Shown here: positions 1 through 4,866 of the stretch, in pieces | Position numbering within the stretch: the first letter of the stretch is position 1 | How the letters are laid out: the number at the start of each line of letters is the position of its first letter | NCBI GenBank assembly: GCA_015478575.1 | Contig: JADMIN010000209.1 | Span: forward strand, 1-5,616 | From: Ktedonobacterales bacterium | GTDB lineage: Bacteria > Chloroflexota > Ktedonobacteria > Ktedonobacterales > JADMIN01 | Length of the DNA: 5,616 bases | Reading direction: 5' to 3' | Position numbers and translations under genes: made by a program | Notes under the pieces: model-generated | The model's database searches: none | Told to the model about the DNA's origin: nothing | Seen by the model: only the letters and a program-made list of their open reading frames with translations

Positions 1-133
1 TCACGCGACCAGCGGCGCGCCCGTGCGGACCTACCAGACCAGCGGCAAGGTCGTCTCGACGCCGGTCATCGTCAACAACACGCTCTACGTTGGCTCCGAT
101 GACGCCTCTATCTCCGCGTTCAGGCTCGTGTAA
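1..133 (+). CDS. PQQ-like beta-propeller repeat protein, C-terminal end only
   Basis: The last 43 codons of a gene that begins outside the window are read in the frame starting at base 2 and ending in TAA at 131-133. The visible pattern is a Gly-rich turn, a short strand ending GKVVSTPVIVNNTLYVGS, then DDASISAFRLV. This matches the repeat blade of PQQ-type (quinoprotein-like) beta-propellers, where 'G.v..sPvv.n..vYvgs.dg.lyAl' recurs. In the family, such propellers are often exported and either bind PQQ or act as scaffolds. Neither the signal peptide nor the enzymatic residues can be seen here, so function stays open. It is convergent with the receiver gene at 212. Its stop lies within an 18-bp tandem repeat. 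The fold assignment is fairly safe; the substrate is unknown. Confidence 0.8.
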   Translation, partial: HATSGAPVRTYQTSGKVVSTPVIVNNTLYVGSDDASISAFRLV

Positions 134-163
134 ACGTTCAGGCTCGTGTAAACGTTCAGGCTC
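117..163 (+). repeat. 18-bp direct tandem repeat containing a stop codon, about 2.6 copies
   Basis: The unit CGTTCAGGCTCGTGTAAA occurs at 117-134 and 135-152. The first 11 bases recur at 153-163 and are followed by TTATAG. Because 18 bp is six codons, every copy keeps the propeller gene's frame: the gene ends FRLV-TAA, then TFRLV-TAA, then TFRLL-TAG. The array therefore duplicates the gene's own last codons plus its stop. Replication slippage is the likely origin (inference). Confidence 0.95.
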
Positions 164-211
164 TTATAGGGCGGCCTCGCTTGGGCGCGACGCTCCGATG
201 GGCCTACATCA

Positions 212-1000
212 CTATGAGCGCGGCGGGTCAGCGCGGAGGCGCTCCTCGTTGAGCTGGATGCCAATCTCAGCGATACGCCCCTCGCGGAAGTGGAAGATCA
301 CGGCGCCGCTCAAGCGGGACCACTCCCCATCCCGCGTGCGCCAGCTTCCCTGGTAGCGCGTGGCCAGCCCTGTTGGTAGCCCCCGCACGCTGATCTCCTC
401 AAAGCGCGCCTCCGGGAAGGCGTGAAATGTCCGCTCGGTGTAGGCGCGGAAAGCGTCTCGGCCCTGGATGCTGGTTGCGTGGGGCGTGTCGCCAGGTGGC
501 ACATACTTCACATCCTCGGTACACAGCGCCACTAGCCCATCCCAGTCCCGTGCGCTCAGCGCGCTGAAGTAGCGCTCCACCACTGGCACGAGCCGCTGCT
601 GCTCGCTCGTGAGGGGCGCCTCGATGGCCGCCGCGATACTCGCCAGCAGATCCTGTACGCTAAAGGGCTTGGGCACGAGGAAGCTGTACCCCGTGCGCGT
701 CGCCTCTTCAGCGGAGACGAGCCATCCGGTCATGAGGCCCACGGGTGTCGGCCTCGCGCGCGCGACCAACGCCTGGGCCGAGGCCAGCACATGGTCGCTT
801 TGTCGGCTGAAGGCATCTGTCAGGATGAGCGCGTAGACGCGCTCATCAACTAGCGCGAGCGCCGCCTCCAGCGAGGCCGCCATGTCTACCGCGTAGCCCT
901 CTTCCTCCAGTAAGGCGCGCAGCACCATGCTGATATCCGGGTCATCTTCGACGACGAGCAAACGTGATGGCATCGTCACTAGCGTGTGCTCTGCCCCCAT
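212..1000 (-). CDS. Receiver domain fused to a SnoaL/NTF2-like domain (atypical response regulator)
   Basis: The protein is 262 residues. Residues about 13-128 form a CheY-like receiver: acidic pocket E18-D19-D20, phospho-acceptor Asp in LILTD (D62), conserved Thr in LMTG (T91) and Lys in PKPF (K111). Residues about 133-255 match a SnoaL-like/NTF2 fold: VVERYFSALSARDWDGL, LCTEDVKYVPPGD, the QGRDAFRAY helix and a final strand pair GAVIFHFREGRIAEIGI. There is no DNA-binding domain. The loop after D62 lacks the usual Pro and Gly of receivers. I chose ATG at 1000 because GGGAGG sits 7 nt upstream; an inner ATG at 973 (MPSRLLVV) is the alternative. SnoaL domains act as small-molecule-binding pockets or isomerases, so the output may be ligand sensing or enzymatic (inference). 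No kinase is adjacent. Confidence 0.85.
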   Translation of the reverse strand: MGAEHTLVTMPSRLLVVEDDPDISMVLRALLEEEGYAVDMAASLEAALALVDERVYALILTDAFSRQSDHVLASAQALVARARPTPVGLMTGWLVSAEEATRTGYSFLVPKPFSVQDLLASIAAAIEAPLTSEQQRLVPVVERYFSALSARDWDGLVALCTEDVKYVPPGDTPHATSIQGRDAFRAYTERTFHAFPEARFEEISVRGLPTGLATRYQGSWRTRDGEWSRLSGAVIFHFREGRIAEIGIQLNEERLRADPPRS

Positions 1001-1007
1001 GCGTGTG

Positions 1008-1013
1008 CCTCCC
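1008..1013 (-). promoter_or_regulatory. Shine-Dalgarno GGGAGG for the receiver-SnoaL gene
   Basis: The minus-strand GGGAGG lies 7 nt before the ATG at 1000. No comparable site precedes the ATGs at 973 or 1015, so this site decides the start. The frame stays open upstream to 1243, but that extension is Arg/Ala-rich and has no domain. Confidence 0.75.
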
Positions 1014-1109
1014 ATGCCGCCGAGCCGAAGCTCATAGCGTCCAGTCGCGCGCTCGCTGCGCCCTGGGCGGCGCGCCAAGCCGCGGGTAGCCCCTCTTGAG
1101 CGCGCCGCT

Positions 1110-1115
1110 ATCATA
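1110..1115 (-). promoter_or_regulatory. Candidate -10 box for the receiver-SnoaL gene
   Basis: A small AT-rich island at about 1107-1127 in GC-rich surroundings contains TATGAT on the minus strand (5 of 6 to TATAAT), about 110 bp before the start codon. I see no good -35 at 16-18 bp upstream, so this is tentative. It is the only AT-rich patch in the 254-bp gap between the two genes. Confidence 0.3.
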
Positions 1116-1130
1116 ACATATCTGTTGGCT

Positions 1131-1160
1131 CTGGAGCCAGCCCATCTGGCCGGACTCCAG
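1131..1160. repeat. Nested inverted repeat in the ferredoxin/receiver gap
   Basis: CTGGAG at 1131-1136 pairs with CTCCAG at 1155-1160. Inside it, CCAG at 1137-1140 pairs with CTGG at 1146-1149 around a 5-nt loop, leaving a 5-nt bulge. It lies about 95 bp past the ferredoxin stop and just upstream of the candidate -10 of the next gene. It could be a weak terminator (no T tract) or an operator; I cannot tell which. Confidence 0.4.
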
Positions 1161-1254
1161 CCGATGCGCACGTCGTGCGCCCATTGGGCATAGGCATGAA
1201 CACTGGCGGCAGCATGCCCGCCTCTATCCGGACAGGCGAGCACTGGCGCGGTCG

Positions 1255-1692
1255 CTACATTGGCGGGGCGGGGCGGCGCTGGCGTCGCGGGCGTCCGATG
1301 GGGTGATTGTGCTCGTCGCGGGGGAGCTTGTTCTTGCCGGGCCGGTTGCGATAGAGCAGGCGCCGCACGGGTTGGCCACCGAGGAGATGCGACCGCACGA
1401 TCTCTTCAGCATCCTCTGGTCGCACGCCCCAATACCAGACGCCCTCTGGATAGACCACCACCATCGGCCCATAGCCGCATTGATCCAAGCAGCCGCTCTG
1501 GTTGACACGGACGCGCCCGCCCAGGCCCGCCTCAGCGACCAGCTTCTTCAGCCGCTGATGCACGCCCAACCCGTCGCCATCCAGGTGCGGGCAATAGGTG
1601 CCGCTGGTGCAGACGAAGACATGGCGCTCCCAGAGAGCGTCGGTGCGCTCCGCCTCGCTCGCTATCGGGATCGCCTGCTCTCCCGTTGTCAC
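1255..1692 (-). CDS. Thioredoxin-like (2Fe-2S) ferredoxin
   Basis: The protein is 145 residues and likely a cytosolic electron carrier or scaffold. HVFVCTSGTYC at residues 24-34 gives C28 and C34. NQSGCLDQCGYGPMVVVYPE at 64-83 gives C68 and C72. Together these are the four cluster ligands expected in the thioredoxin-like 2Fe-2S family (COG3411 type), and the GP..VVYPEGVWY segment is a hallmark. Helices around QRLKKLVAEAGL and PEDAEEIVRSHLLGG complete the fold. The tail beyond residue 110 is basic (RNRPGKNK, then Arg/Pro/Gln to the end). The GTG start at 1692 is chosen because AAGGAGG sits 5 nt before it; the frame is open to 1812 but the extra residues lack a domain. In other genomes these proteins often sit near cobalamin or redox genes; no such partner is visible here, so the redox partner is unknown. 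Confidence 0.88.
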   Translation of the reverse strand: MTTGEQAIPIASEAERTDALWERHVFVCTSGTYCPHLDGDGLGVHQRLKKLVAEAGLGGRVRVNQSGCLDQCGYGPMVVVYPEGVWYWGVRPEDAEEIVRSHLLGGQPVRRLLYRNRPGKNKLPRDEHNHPIGRPRRQRRPAPPM

Positions 1693-1697
1693 TGGCT

Positions 1698-1704
1698 CCT
1701 CCTT
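1698..1704 (-). promoter_or_regulatory. Strong Shine-Dalgarno AAGGAGG for the ferredoxin
   Basis: The minus-strand AAGGAGG is spaced 5 nt from a GTG at 1690-1692. It is the best ribosome site in the window and favours the GTG over upstream ATG codons in the same frame (for example the one coding MRERYVV). Confidence 0.85.
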
Positions 1705-1779
1705 CCGCGCGTCACGTTGCGGTGCCCGCGTATCCGCCACTGCCACCACCACATATCTCTCTCGCATCGTAGCGCACGT

Positions 1780-1823
1780 GGGCGCGCCACGCCAGAGGGG
1801 ATGGCCGCGCATGCGGCGCGCCC
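1780..1823. repeat. Inverted repeat of GGGCGCGCC with a nested palindrome, upstream of the ferredoxin
   Basis: GGGCGCGCC at 1780-1788 and GGCGCGCCC at 1815-1823 are perfect inverted copies separated by 26 nt. GCCGC at 1804-1808 and GCGGC at 1813-1817 form a smaller dyad beside the second arm. The repeat lies 88-131 bp before the ferredoxin start, just past the HNH-gene terminator, where a promoter or operator could sit. Given the base composition, chance is possible. Confidence 0.5.
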
Positions 1824-1834
1824 AGCACGCGAAA

Positions 1835-1874
1835 CGCCGCGGCGCTGATCAGGGTGGTGACCAGCGCCGCGGCG
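1835..1874 (-). terminator. Likely intrinsic terminator of the HNH gene
   Basis: CGCCGCGGCGCTG (1835-1847) and CAGCGCCGCGGCG (1862-1874) form a perfect 13-bp stem. The 14-nt loop can add three more pairs after one mismatch. On the minus strand the hairpin starts about 21 nt past the HNH stop and is followed by TTT only, a short T tract. The stem is very strong; the weak T run makes pausing or partial termination possible. It separates the HNH gene from the ferredoxin gene. Confidence 0.6.
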
Positions 1875-1895
1875 CCTTCTGCCCGCGCGCGGGAA

Positions 1896-2597
1896 CTAGG
1901 CGTAGCGCCGTTCAGGAGCGGGCTGGGCGGGCGGGGATTGAACGGGCGCCACGCCGCCGCCATGATGACGCGCCACGCCGCGCGGGGTGGCTCCGCCGTG
2001 AGCATTGGCCCACTCGCCGAGCCAGCGGTCCAGCGCTTGCGCGCGATACTGGGCTTTCTCCGAGCCTTTGATCTCGTTACACTTGCGATGCGCCGGAACG
2101 AGGTTGTGTGCCGCGTGCTCGCCGCCATCGGCCAGGGCAATGACATGATCAAACGAGAGATCGGCCAGTGTCACCGCGTTGTCGCAGAGCGCGCAGCGCC
2201 AGCGACCCTGGGGATCTTTCGATTGTTCGAGGATGTGCCCAAGCTCCGCCGCGCGCACCGAGCCATGCGCGCCACGCCGTCGTGCGCCACTATTGAGCCG
2301 CAGCGCGCGCCGCCGCACGATGTCAATCATCCAATCATCGAAGCTCGATGGCCACGCCAGATCCACCTGCGCGGCCGCGGGCGCCGGGCGCGGTGCGCGC
2401 GCCACCGGGCGCGGAGACCGGGCGGGGGCCCTCGCGGCCAAAGGTGCCTCGGCGCGAGCGGCTGGCGCACGGCGCGGTCGTGGCGCGGCGGCGGTGGGCG
2501 CGGCGGCGGCGGCGGCGGTGGGCGCACGACGAACGGCAGGGCGACGAGCGGGGGCCGGAGCGGAGACGGGAGCGATGATGGGAGCGATGAGCGGCAT
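1896..2597 (-). CDS. HNH endonuclease-like protein with an Ala/Pro/Arg-rich N-terminal tail
   Basis: The protein is 233 residues from ATG 2597. Residues about 10-76 are low complexity, almost only Ala, Pro and Arg, with an APTAAA-type repeat. Residues 82-130 include a short helical segment (FDDWMIDIVRRRALRL). Residues 133-180 are an HNH/McrA-like domain: W133, C135-x2-C138, SFDHV (D150, H151), GGEH, H164-N165-L166, then H170-x2-C173-N174-x2-K177. The zinc site would be C-x2-C plus H-x2-C, where many relatives have C-x2-C. HNH domains cut or nick DNA with one metal ion; the basic tail could bind DNA without specificity (inference). The start is uncertain: 2597 has no good SD, the frame is open to a GTG at 2807 over a region antisense to a coding remnant, and Met90 would give a bare domain. 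There is no methylase or specificity partner beside it, so restriction is unsupported. Confidence 0.8.
   Translation of the reverse strand: MPLIAPIIAPVSAPAPARRPAVRRAPTAAAAAAPTAAAPRPRRAPAARAEAPLAARAPARSPRPVARAPRPAPAAAQVDLAWPSSFDDWMIDIVRRRALRLNSGARRRGAHGSVRAAELGHILEQSKDPQGRWRCALCDNAVTLADLSFDHVIALADGGEHAAHNLVPAHRKCNEIKGSEKAQYRAQALDRWLGEWANAHGGATPRGVARHHGGGVAPVQSPPAQPAPERRYA
2486..2524. repeat. (CGG)n microsatellite coding the Ala-rich tail
   Basis: (CGG)3 at 2486-2494 and (CGG)6 at 2501-2518 are each followed by TGGGCG, so a block of about 24 bp is repeated. On the minus strand it reads the poly-Ala and APTAAA segments of the HNH protein. The unit is a whole codon, so slippage would change tail length without shifting the frame. 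Confidence 0.85.
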
Positions 2598-2669
2598 TGA
2601 TTTCGCCGGACGCGGGAGGGGCGGGAAAATGGCAGGGTGACCGGGCCACGCACTCCATGCGCTCCACGC

Positions 2670-2935
2670 ATTCACGGGACGAACATCGCCTATCGGCCGC
2701 TGAACCTGTTCAGCACTGACGATCCGAACGACAAGCCCTCCTTGGGCGGCTGGGGAATATCCTCTCGGGCGCGGTGAATTGGACCGAGGAACTGAATACA
2801 TACTCACAGGAGTGGCAACTCCTCCACTTCTTCTACACAGCGAACGGAAATCCGCTCCTTAGCTGTGGCTTTCCTAGGCGGGTGCGAACGACTGTCGCGG
2901 CGCTCCTCAGAGATGACCGGCACCAACGGCAATGA
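2670..2935 (+). pseudogene. Frameshifted remnant of an unidentified protein gene
   Basis: One plus frame reads IHGTNIAYRPLNLFSTDD, then PNDKPSLGGWG. A -1 shift at the GGGG run (2752-2755) continues NILSGAVNWTEELNTYSQ, then EWQLLHFFYTANGNPLLS, and on to TGA at 2933-2935. Both halves have a natural, aromatic-rich residue mix unlike the Arg/Ala/Pro shadow frames of this window, and they join smoothly at one missing G (W-G-N-I). No SD or convincing start is seen; the first frame opens after a TGA at 2598, so the 5' end is probably lost. The last 20 or so residues (Arg-rich) may be beyond the original end. I do not recognise the family. A sequencing error at the G run is an alternative to true decay. 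Confidence 0.5.
2808..2823. repeat. Short perfect hairpin inside the remnant
   Basis: AGGAGT (2808-2813) and ACTCCT (2818-2823) pair around a GGCA loop. It lies within apparent coding sequence of the remnant and immediately upstream (minus strand) of the GTG at 2807. There it would hide an SD-like GGAG, which makes an HNH start at 2807 less likely. Confidence 0.4.
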
Positions 2936-3083
2936 CCACCACATACCTACATGGTAGTATCGCTTACCGATGGCATTCTGTCAAGCGACGGCCCTATGGT
3001 ACCAGCGGGACGGGAATAGTGCGCGCGGAGGAGCTGACGCGGGAGGTGGGGCGGGGGCGATGGCGGACGGCCGCGAGGCGTGA

Positions 3084-3108
3084 CACGCGGGAGGGGTGCT
3101 CCCGCGTG
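3084..3108 (-). terminator. Hairpin downstream of the second receiver gene
   Basis: CACGCGGGAG (3084-3093) and CTCCCGCGTG (3099-3108) form a perfect 10-bp stem with a 5-nt GGGTG loop, starting 20 nt past the TAG at 3129-3131. No T tract follows on the minus strand, so it is either a non-canonical terminator or an mRNA 3'-end stabiliser. Its position mirrors the hairpin after the HNH gene. Confidence 0.5.
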
Positions 3109-3128
3109 AGGCGCGGACCAGCGCGGGA

Positions 3129-3758
3129 CTACGCGGCGAGGAGGGACCGCACCAATCCGGCCAGCACGCGCACGTCGAATGGCTTGCGCATGAGCACGCC
3201 GCCGTCTATGCCCCGCTGGTGCAGATCCAGCGAGGTCGCCGCCGTCAGGAAGAGCACCCTTGCGCGCGCCGTGCGCGGGTTAGCGCGCAGCCGACGATAG
3301 ACCTCGGCGCCATCCACGTCGGGCAGCCCGACATCGAGCAGCACCACATGCGGCGGCGTTGCGCTCGCCAGTTCCAGCGCCCGCTCTCCGCCGCCCGCCA
3401 CCTGAATATCCCAGCCTGGCTCGCCTTCCAGTTCCAGCGCCTCGCGGATGACGCCCGCGGCACGTGGGTCATCCTCCACGATCAGGATGCGGGGGCTATT
3501 GGTCGCGGGCAGCGGTTGTTCGAGCAGCCGCACGGCGGCCTGTGGCGCGGCGGGCCGCCGCTGGAGCGCCGTCGCCGGGGTGGGTGTGGTCGAACGCGGA
3601 TGCGCGGCGGGACGCCAGCGCGGCGCGGGGGTGCGCGCCGCCGCCGCGACTCGACATGGCGTCGAGGGCGCGTATGCGCGCTCACCTCTGTCGCGTGGCG
3701 CTCCGATCACCGTGCCGCGTGCCGCGCTTCGCGCTCTGCCGTGTCGTTGTGTTGCCAT
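3129..3758 (-). CDS. Orphan receiver-domain protein with a disordered N-terminal tail
   Basis: The protein is 209 residues. Residues about 89-207 are a full CheY-like receiver: ILIVEDD (E95, D96, D97), VVLLDVGLPDVDG with phospho-acceptor D142, LFLTAA with T172, and MRKPFD with K192. All the switch residues are present, so it should be phosphorylatable. Residues 1-88 are Arg/Ala/Pro/Thr-rich without a domain, and nothing follows the receiver. Hence it is a single-domain regulator with a tail, acting by protein contact or as a phosphate sink (inference). The ATG at 3758 is taken because AGGGG lies 7 nt upstream. A start nearer the receiver is possible if the tail is an artefact, but no Met or clear SD is seen between residues 1 and 88. 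No sensor kinase is in the window. Confidence 0.85.
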   Translation of the reverse strand: MATQRHGRARSAARGTVIGAPRDRGERAYAPSTPCRVAAAARTPAPRWRPAAHPRSTTPTPATALQRRPAAPQAAVRLLEQPLPATNSPRILIVEDDPRAAGVIREALELEGEPGWDIQVAGGGERALELASATPPHVVLLDVGLPDVDGAEVYRRLRANPRTARARVLFLTAATSLDLHQRGIDGGVLMRKPFDVRVLAGLVRSLLAA

Positions 3759-3863
3759 GTGCCCGCCCCTGTCTCAGCTTCTCGCGCCAACCCCACATCA
3801 CTTCAGGGGAATCCGTACCATATCGCCCATCGCCGGAATCCGTTCACCCGCTCATCACGTGAG

Positions 3864-3883
3864 ATACTGCCACGAGTATAGCA
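3864..3883 (-). promoter_or_regulatory. Extended -10 promoter with overlapping dyad, for the second receiver
   Basis: On the minus strand TGCTATACT (3883 down to 3875) matches an extended -10 (TGnTATAAT) with one mismatch, about 117 bp before the ATG at 3758. No -35 is obvious, as is common for extended -10 promoters. ATACT (3864-3868) and AGTAT (3875-3879) form an inverted repeat around 6 nt that overlaps the -10 and the expected transcription start, where a repressor could bind (inference). Confidence 0.45.
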
Positions 3884-3945
3884 TGGGTGTTTGTCTGCTC
3901 TACCCCTACCAGTACTTCCAGGTCCATACTCCGCGCGAGAGGGGA

Positions 3946-4866
3946 TTAGAGCGCGACGGCGGCGAGCCACGCGGCGGCCAGGGCGACCACCGCGAACGCC
4001 TGGATGAAGAAGTTTCCCCGCAGCGTGCGCGGCGATGGCGCGCGGCGGTAGCGTGCCAGCGTCGCCAGCTCGGAGGCCACCACCGCCAGCGTCGCCAGCA
4101 GCAGCCCCACCAGGCGCGCGGGGACGACGCCCGCGAGATCCAGCCCCCACAGCAGCGCCAGCACGGCGGGCGGCGCGATCCACACCACCAGCAACCCACG
4201 CCGCATGCCGAGCAAGTGAGGCAGTCCGCGCACGCCCGCGGCCAGGTCATCCTCTAGGTCGGGTAGTGAGTTGGCGACATTCATCGCCACGCCCAACACG
4301 GCTCCCAGCGGCAGCAGCCAGGGCAGGAAGGGCTGCCAGCGCCCGAAGACCGCCCACGCCAGCAGGGGAATCAGTGGAAAGTAGATGGCATAGAGCAGCG
4401 CGCTCACAGGCGTGCCCTTGAACCAGAGATCGTAGGCAAGCCCCAGCCCTTCGATCAGCGCCAGCAAGACGAATGGCGCGAGGCCGAGCGGCGGCGCCAG
4501 CGCCAGCAGCAGGCCAGTGGCGCCAAGCGCCAGCGCCAGCGCCTCCCAGGGGGCGATCAACCCGCGCGCGAGCGGCTTGGTGGGCTTGGACGCGGCATCA
4601 AGGGCGCGGTCGCGGTAGTCGTTGAGCGCGCCGATGGCGATCTGCGCGCAGCCCACCGCCACCAGCACCCGCACCAGCGTGCCCGGCGCGAGCGCCCGGT
4701 GGGCCGAGGCCGCCGCGAGGACGGCGAAGATGCCCACCGCCACCACATACAGCGCTGAGGGCAGCGGATGCGTCACCATCAGCAGCCCCAACAACTGCCC
4801 TCGCGCGCCTGATCTTCCCGGCACGGTGCGATGCGCTGGCGGCGGCGGCGCGCCTGGCTCACTCAC
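3946..4866 (-). CDS. UbiA-family membrane prenyltransferase
   Basis: The protein is 306 residues, usual for the family. It transfers a polyprenyl chain from a prenyl diphosphate to an acceptor, in the membrane. The first Asp motif is N82-D83-x2-D86-x3-D90, followed by SKPTKPLARG (94-102). The second is N199-x3-D203-x3-D207 (NSLPDLEDD). Both bind Mg-diphosphate. YDLWFKGTP at 145-153 is also typical. About eight or nine hydrophobic helices run from residue 28 to 306; the first 24 residues are a Pro-rich cytosolic tail. GTG at 4866 is supported by GGAGG 7 nt upstream and overlaps the preceding glycosyltransferase stop as GTGA, so translation is likely coupled. A 14-bp direct repeat (4494-4507, 4527-4540) lies in a Leu/Ala helix. 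The acceptor cannot be told from sequence: quinone, chlorophyll-like, heme O and phospho-ribose acceptors all occur in this superfamily. Confidence 0.9.
   Translation of the reverse strand: MSEPGAPPPPAHRTVPGRSGARGQLLGLLMVTHPLPSALYVVAVGIFAVLAAASAHRALAPGTLVRVLVAVGCAQIAIGALNDYRDRALDAASKPTKPLARGLIAPWEALALALGATGLLLALAPPLGLAPFVLLALIEGLGLAYDLWFKGTPVSALLYAIYFPLIPLLAWAVFGRWQPFLPWLLPLGAVLGVAMNVANSLPDLEDDLAAGVRGLPHLLGMRRGLLVVWIAPPAVLALLWGLDLAGVVPARLVGLLLATLAVVASELATLARYRRAPSPRTLRGNFFIQAFAVVALAAAWLAAVAL

Larger units (their letters stand above)
2598..3128. other. 531-bp stretch without an intact gene
   Basis: Between the HNH start and the stop of the second receiver gene I see three things: a broken plus-strand coding remnant (about 2670-2935), a less GC-rich patch to about 3010, and a perfect hairpin at 3084-3108. 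From 2936 to 3083 nothing else is supported. The base composition at about 2690-3000 is visibly lower in GC than the flanking genes, consistent with inserted or foreign DNA (inference). Confidence 0.6.

Noticed and set aside
1001..1243. N-terminal extension of the receiver-SnoaL protein to 1243
   Set aside because: The extra residues are low-complexity Arg/Ala/Gly without a domain, and the SD at 1008-1013 fits the ATG at 1000.
1693..1812. N-terminal extension of the ferredoxin to 1812
   Set aside because: There is no domain in it, and AAGGAGG sits 5 nt before the GTG at 1692.
1303..1848. Long plus-strand frame opposite the ferredoxin
   Set aside because: It is a mirror of the GC-rich minus-strand gene; no motif or SD, while the antisense frame has all four cluster cysteines.
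2501..2518. CRISPR-like or regulatory repeat at the CGG tract
   Set aside because: It is a simple trinucleotide repeat inside a coding region, with no spacers.
1896..2597. HNH gene as part of a restriction or defence system
   Set aside because: No methyltransferase, helicase, specificity subunit or immunity partner is visible beside it.
1854..2600. Long plus-strand frame opposite the HNH gene
   Set aside because: It ends in Gly/Arg repeats produced by the CGG tract, has no domain, and is antisense to the HNH motif.
2598..2807. Extension of the HNH protein to a GTG at 2807
   Set aside because: It runs antisense to the plus-strand remnant, has no domain, and its SD-like purines are about 13 nt away and inside a hairpin.
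2932..3300. 122-codon plus-strand frame after the remnant
   Set aside because: No SD, and its second half is antisense to the receiver gene and Arg-rich.
3096..3881. Long plus-strand frames opposite the second receiver
   Set aside because: Composition is Arg/Gly/His shadow coding; the minus frame carries a complete receiver.
4494..4540. Direct repeats of GCGCCAGCGCCAGC as an iteron or binding array
   Set aside because: They code Leu/Ala runs of a UbiA membrane helix, and are explained by codon use.
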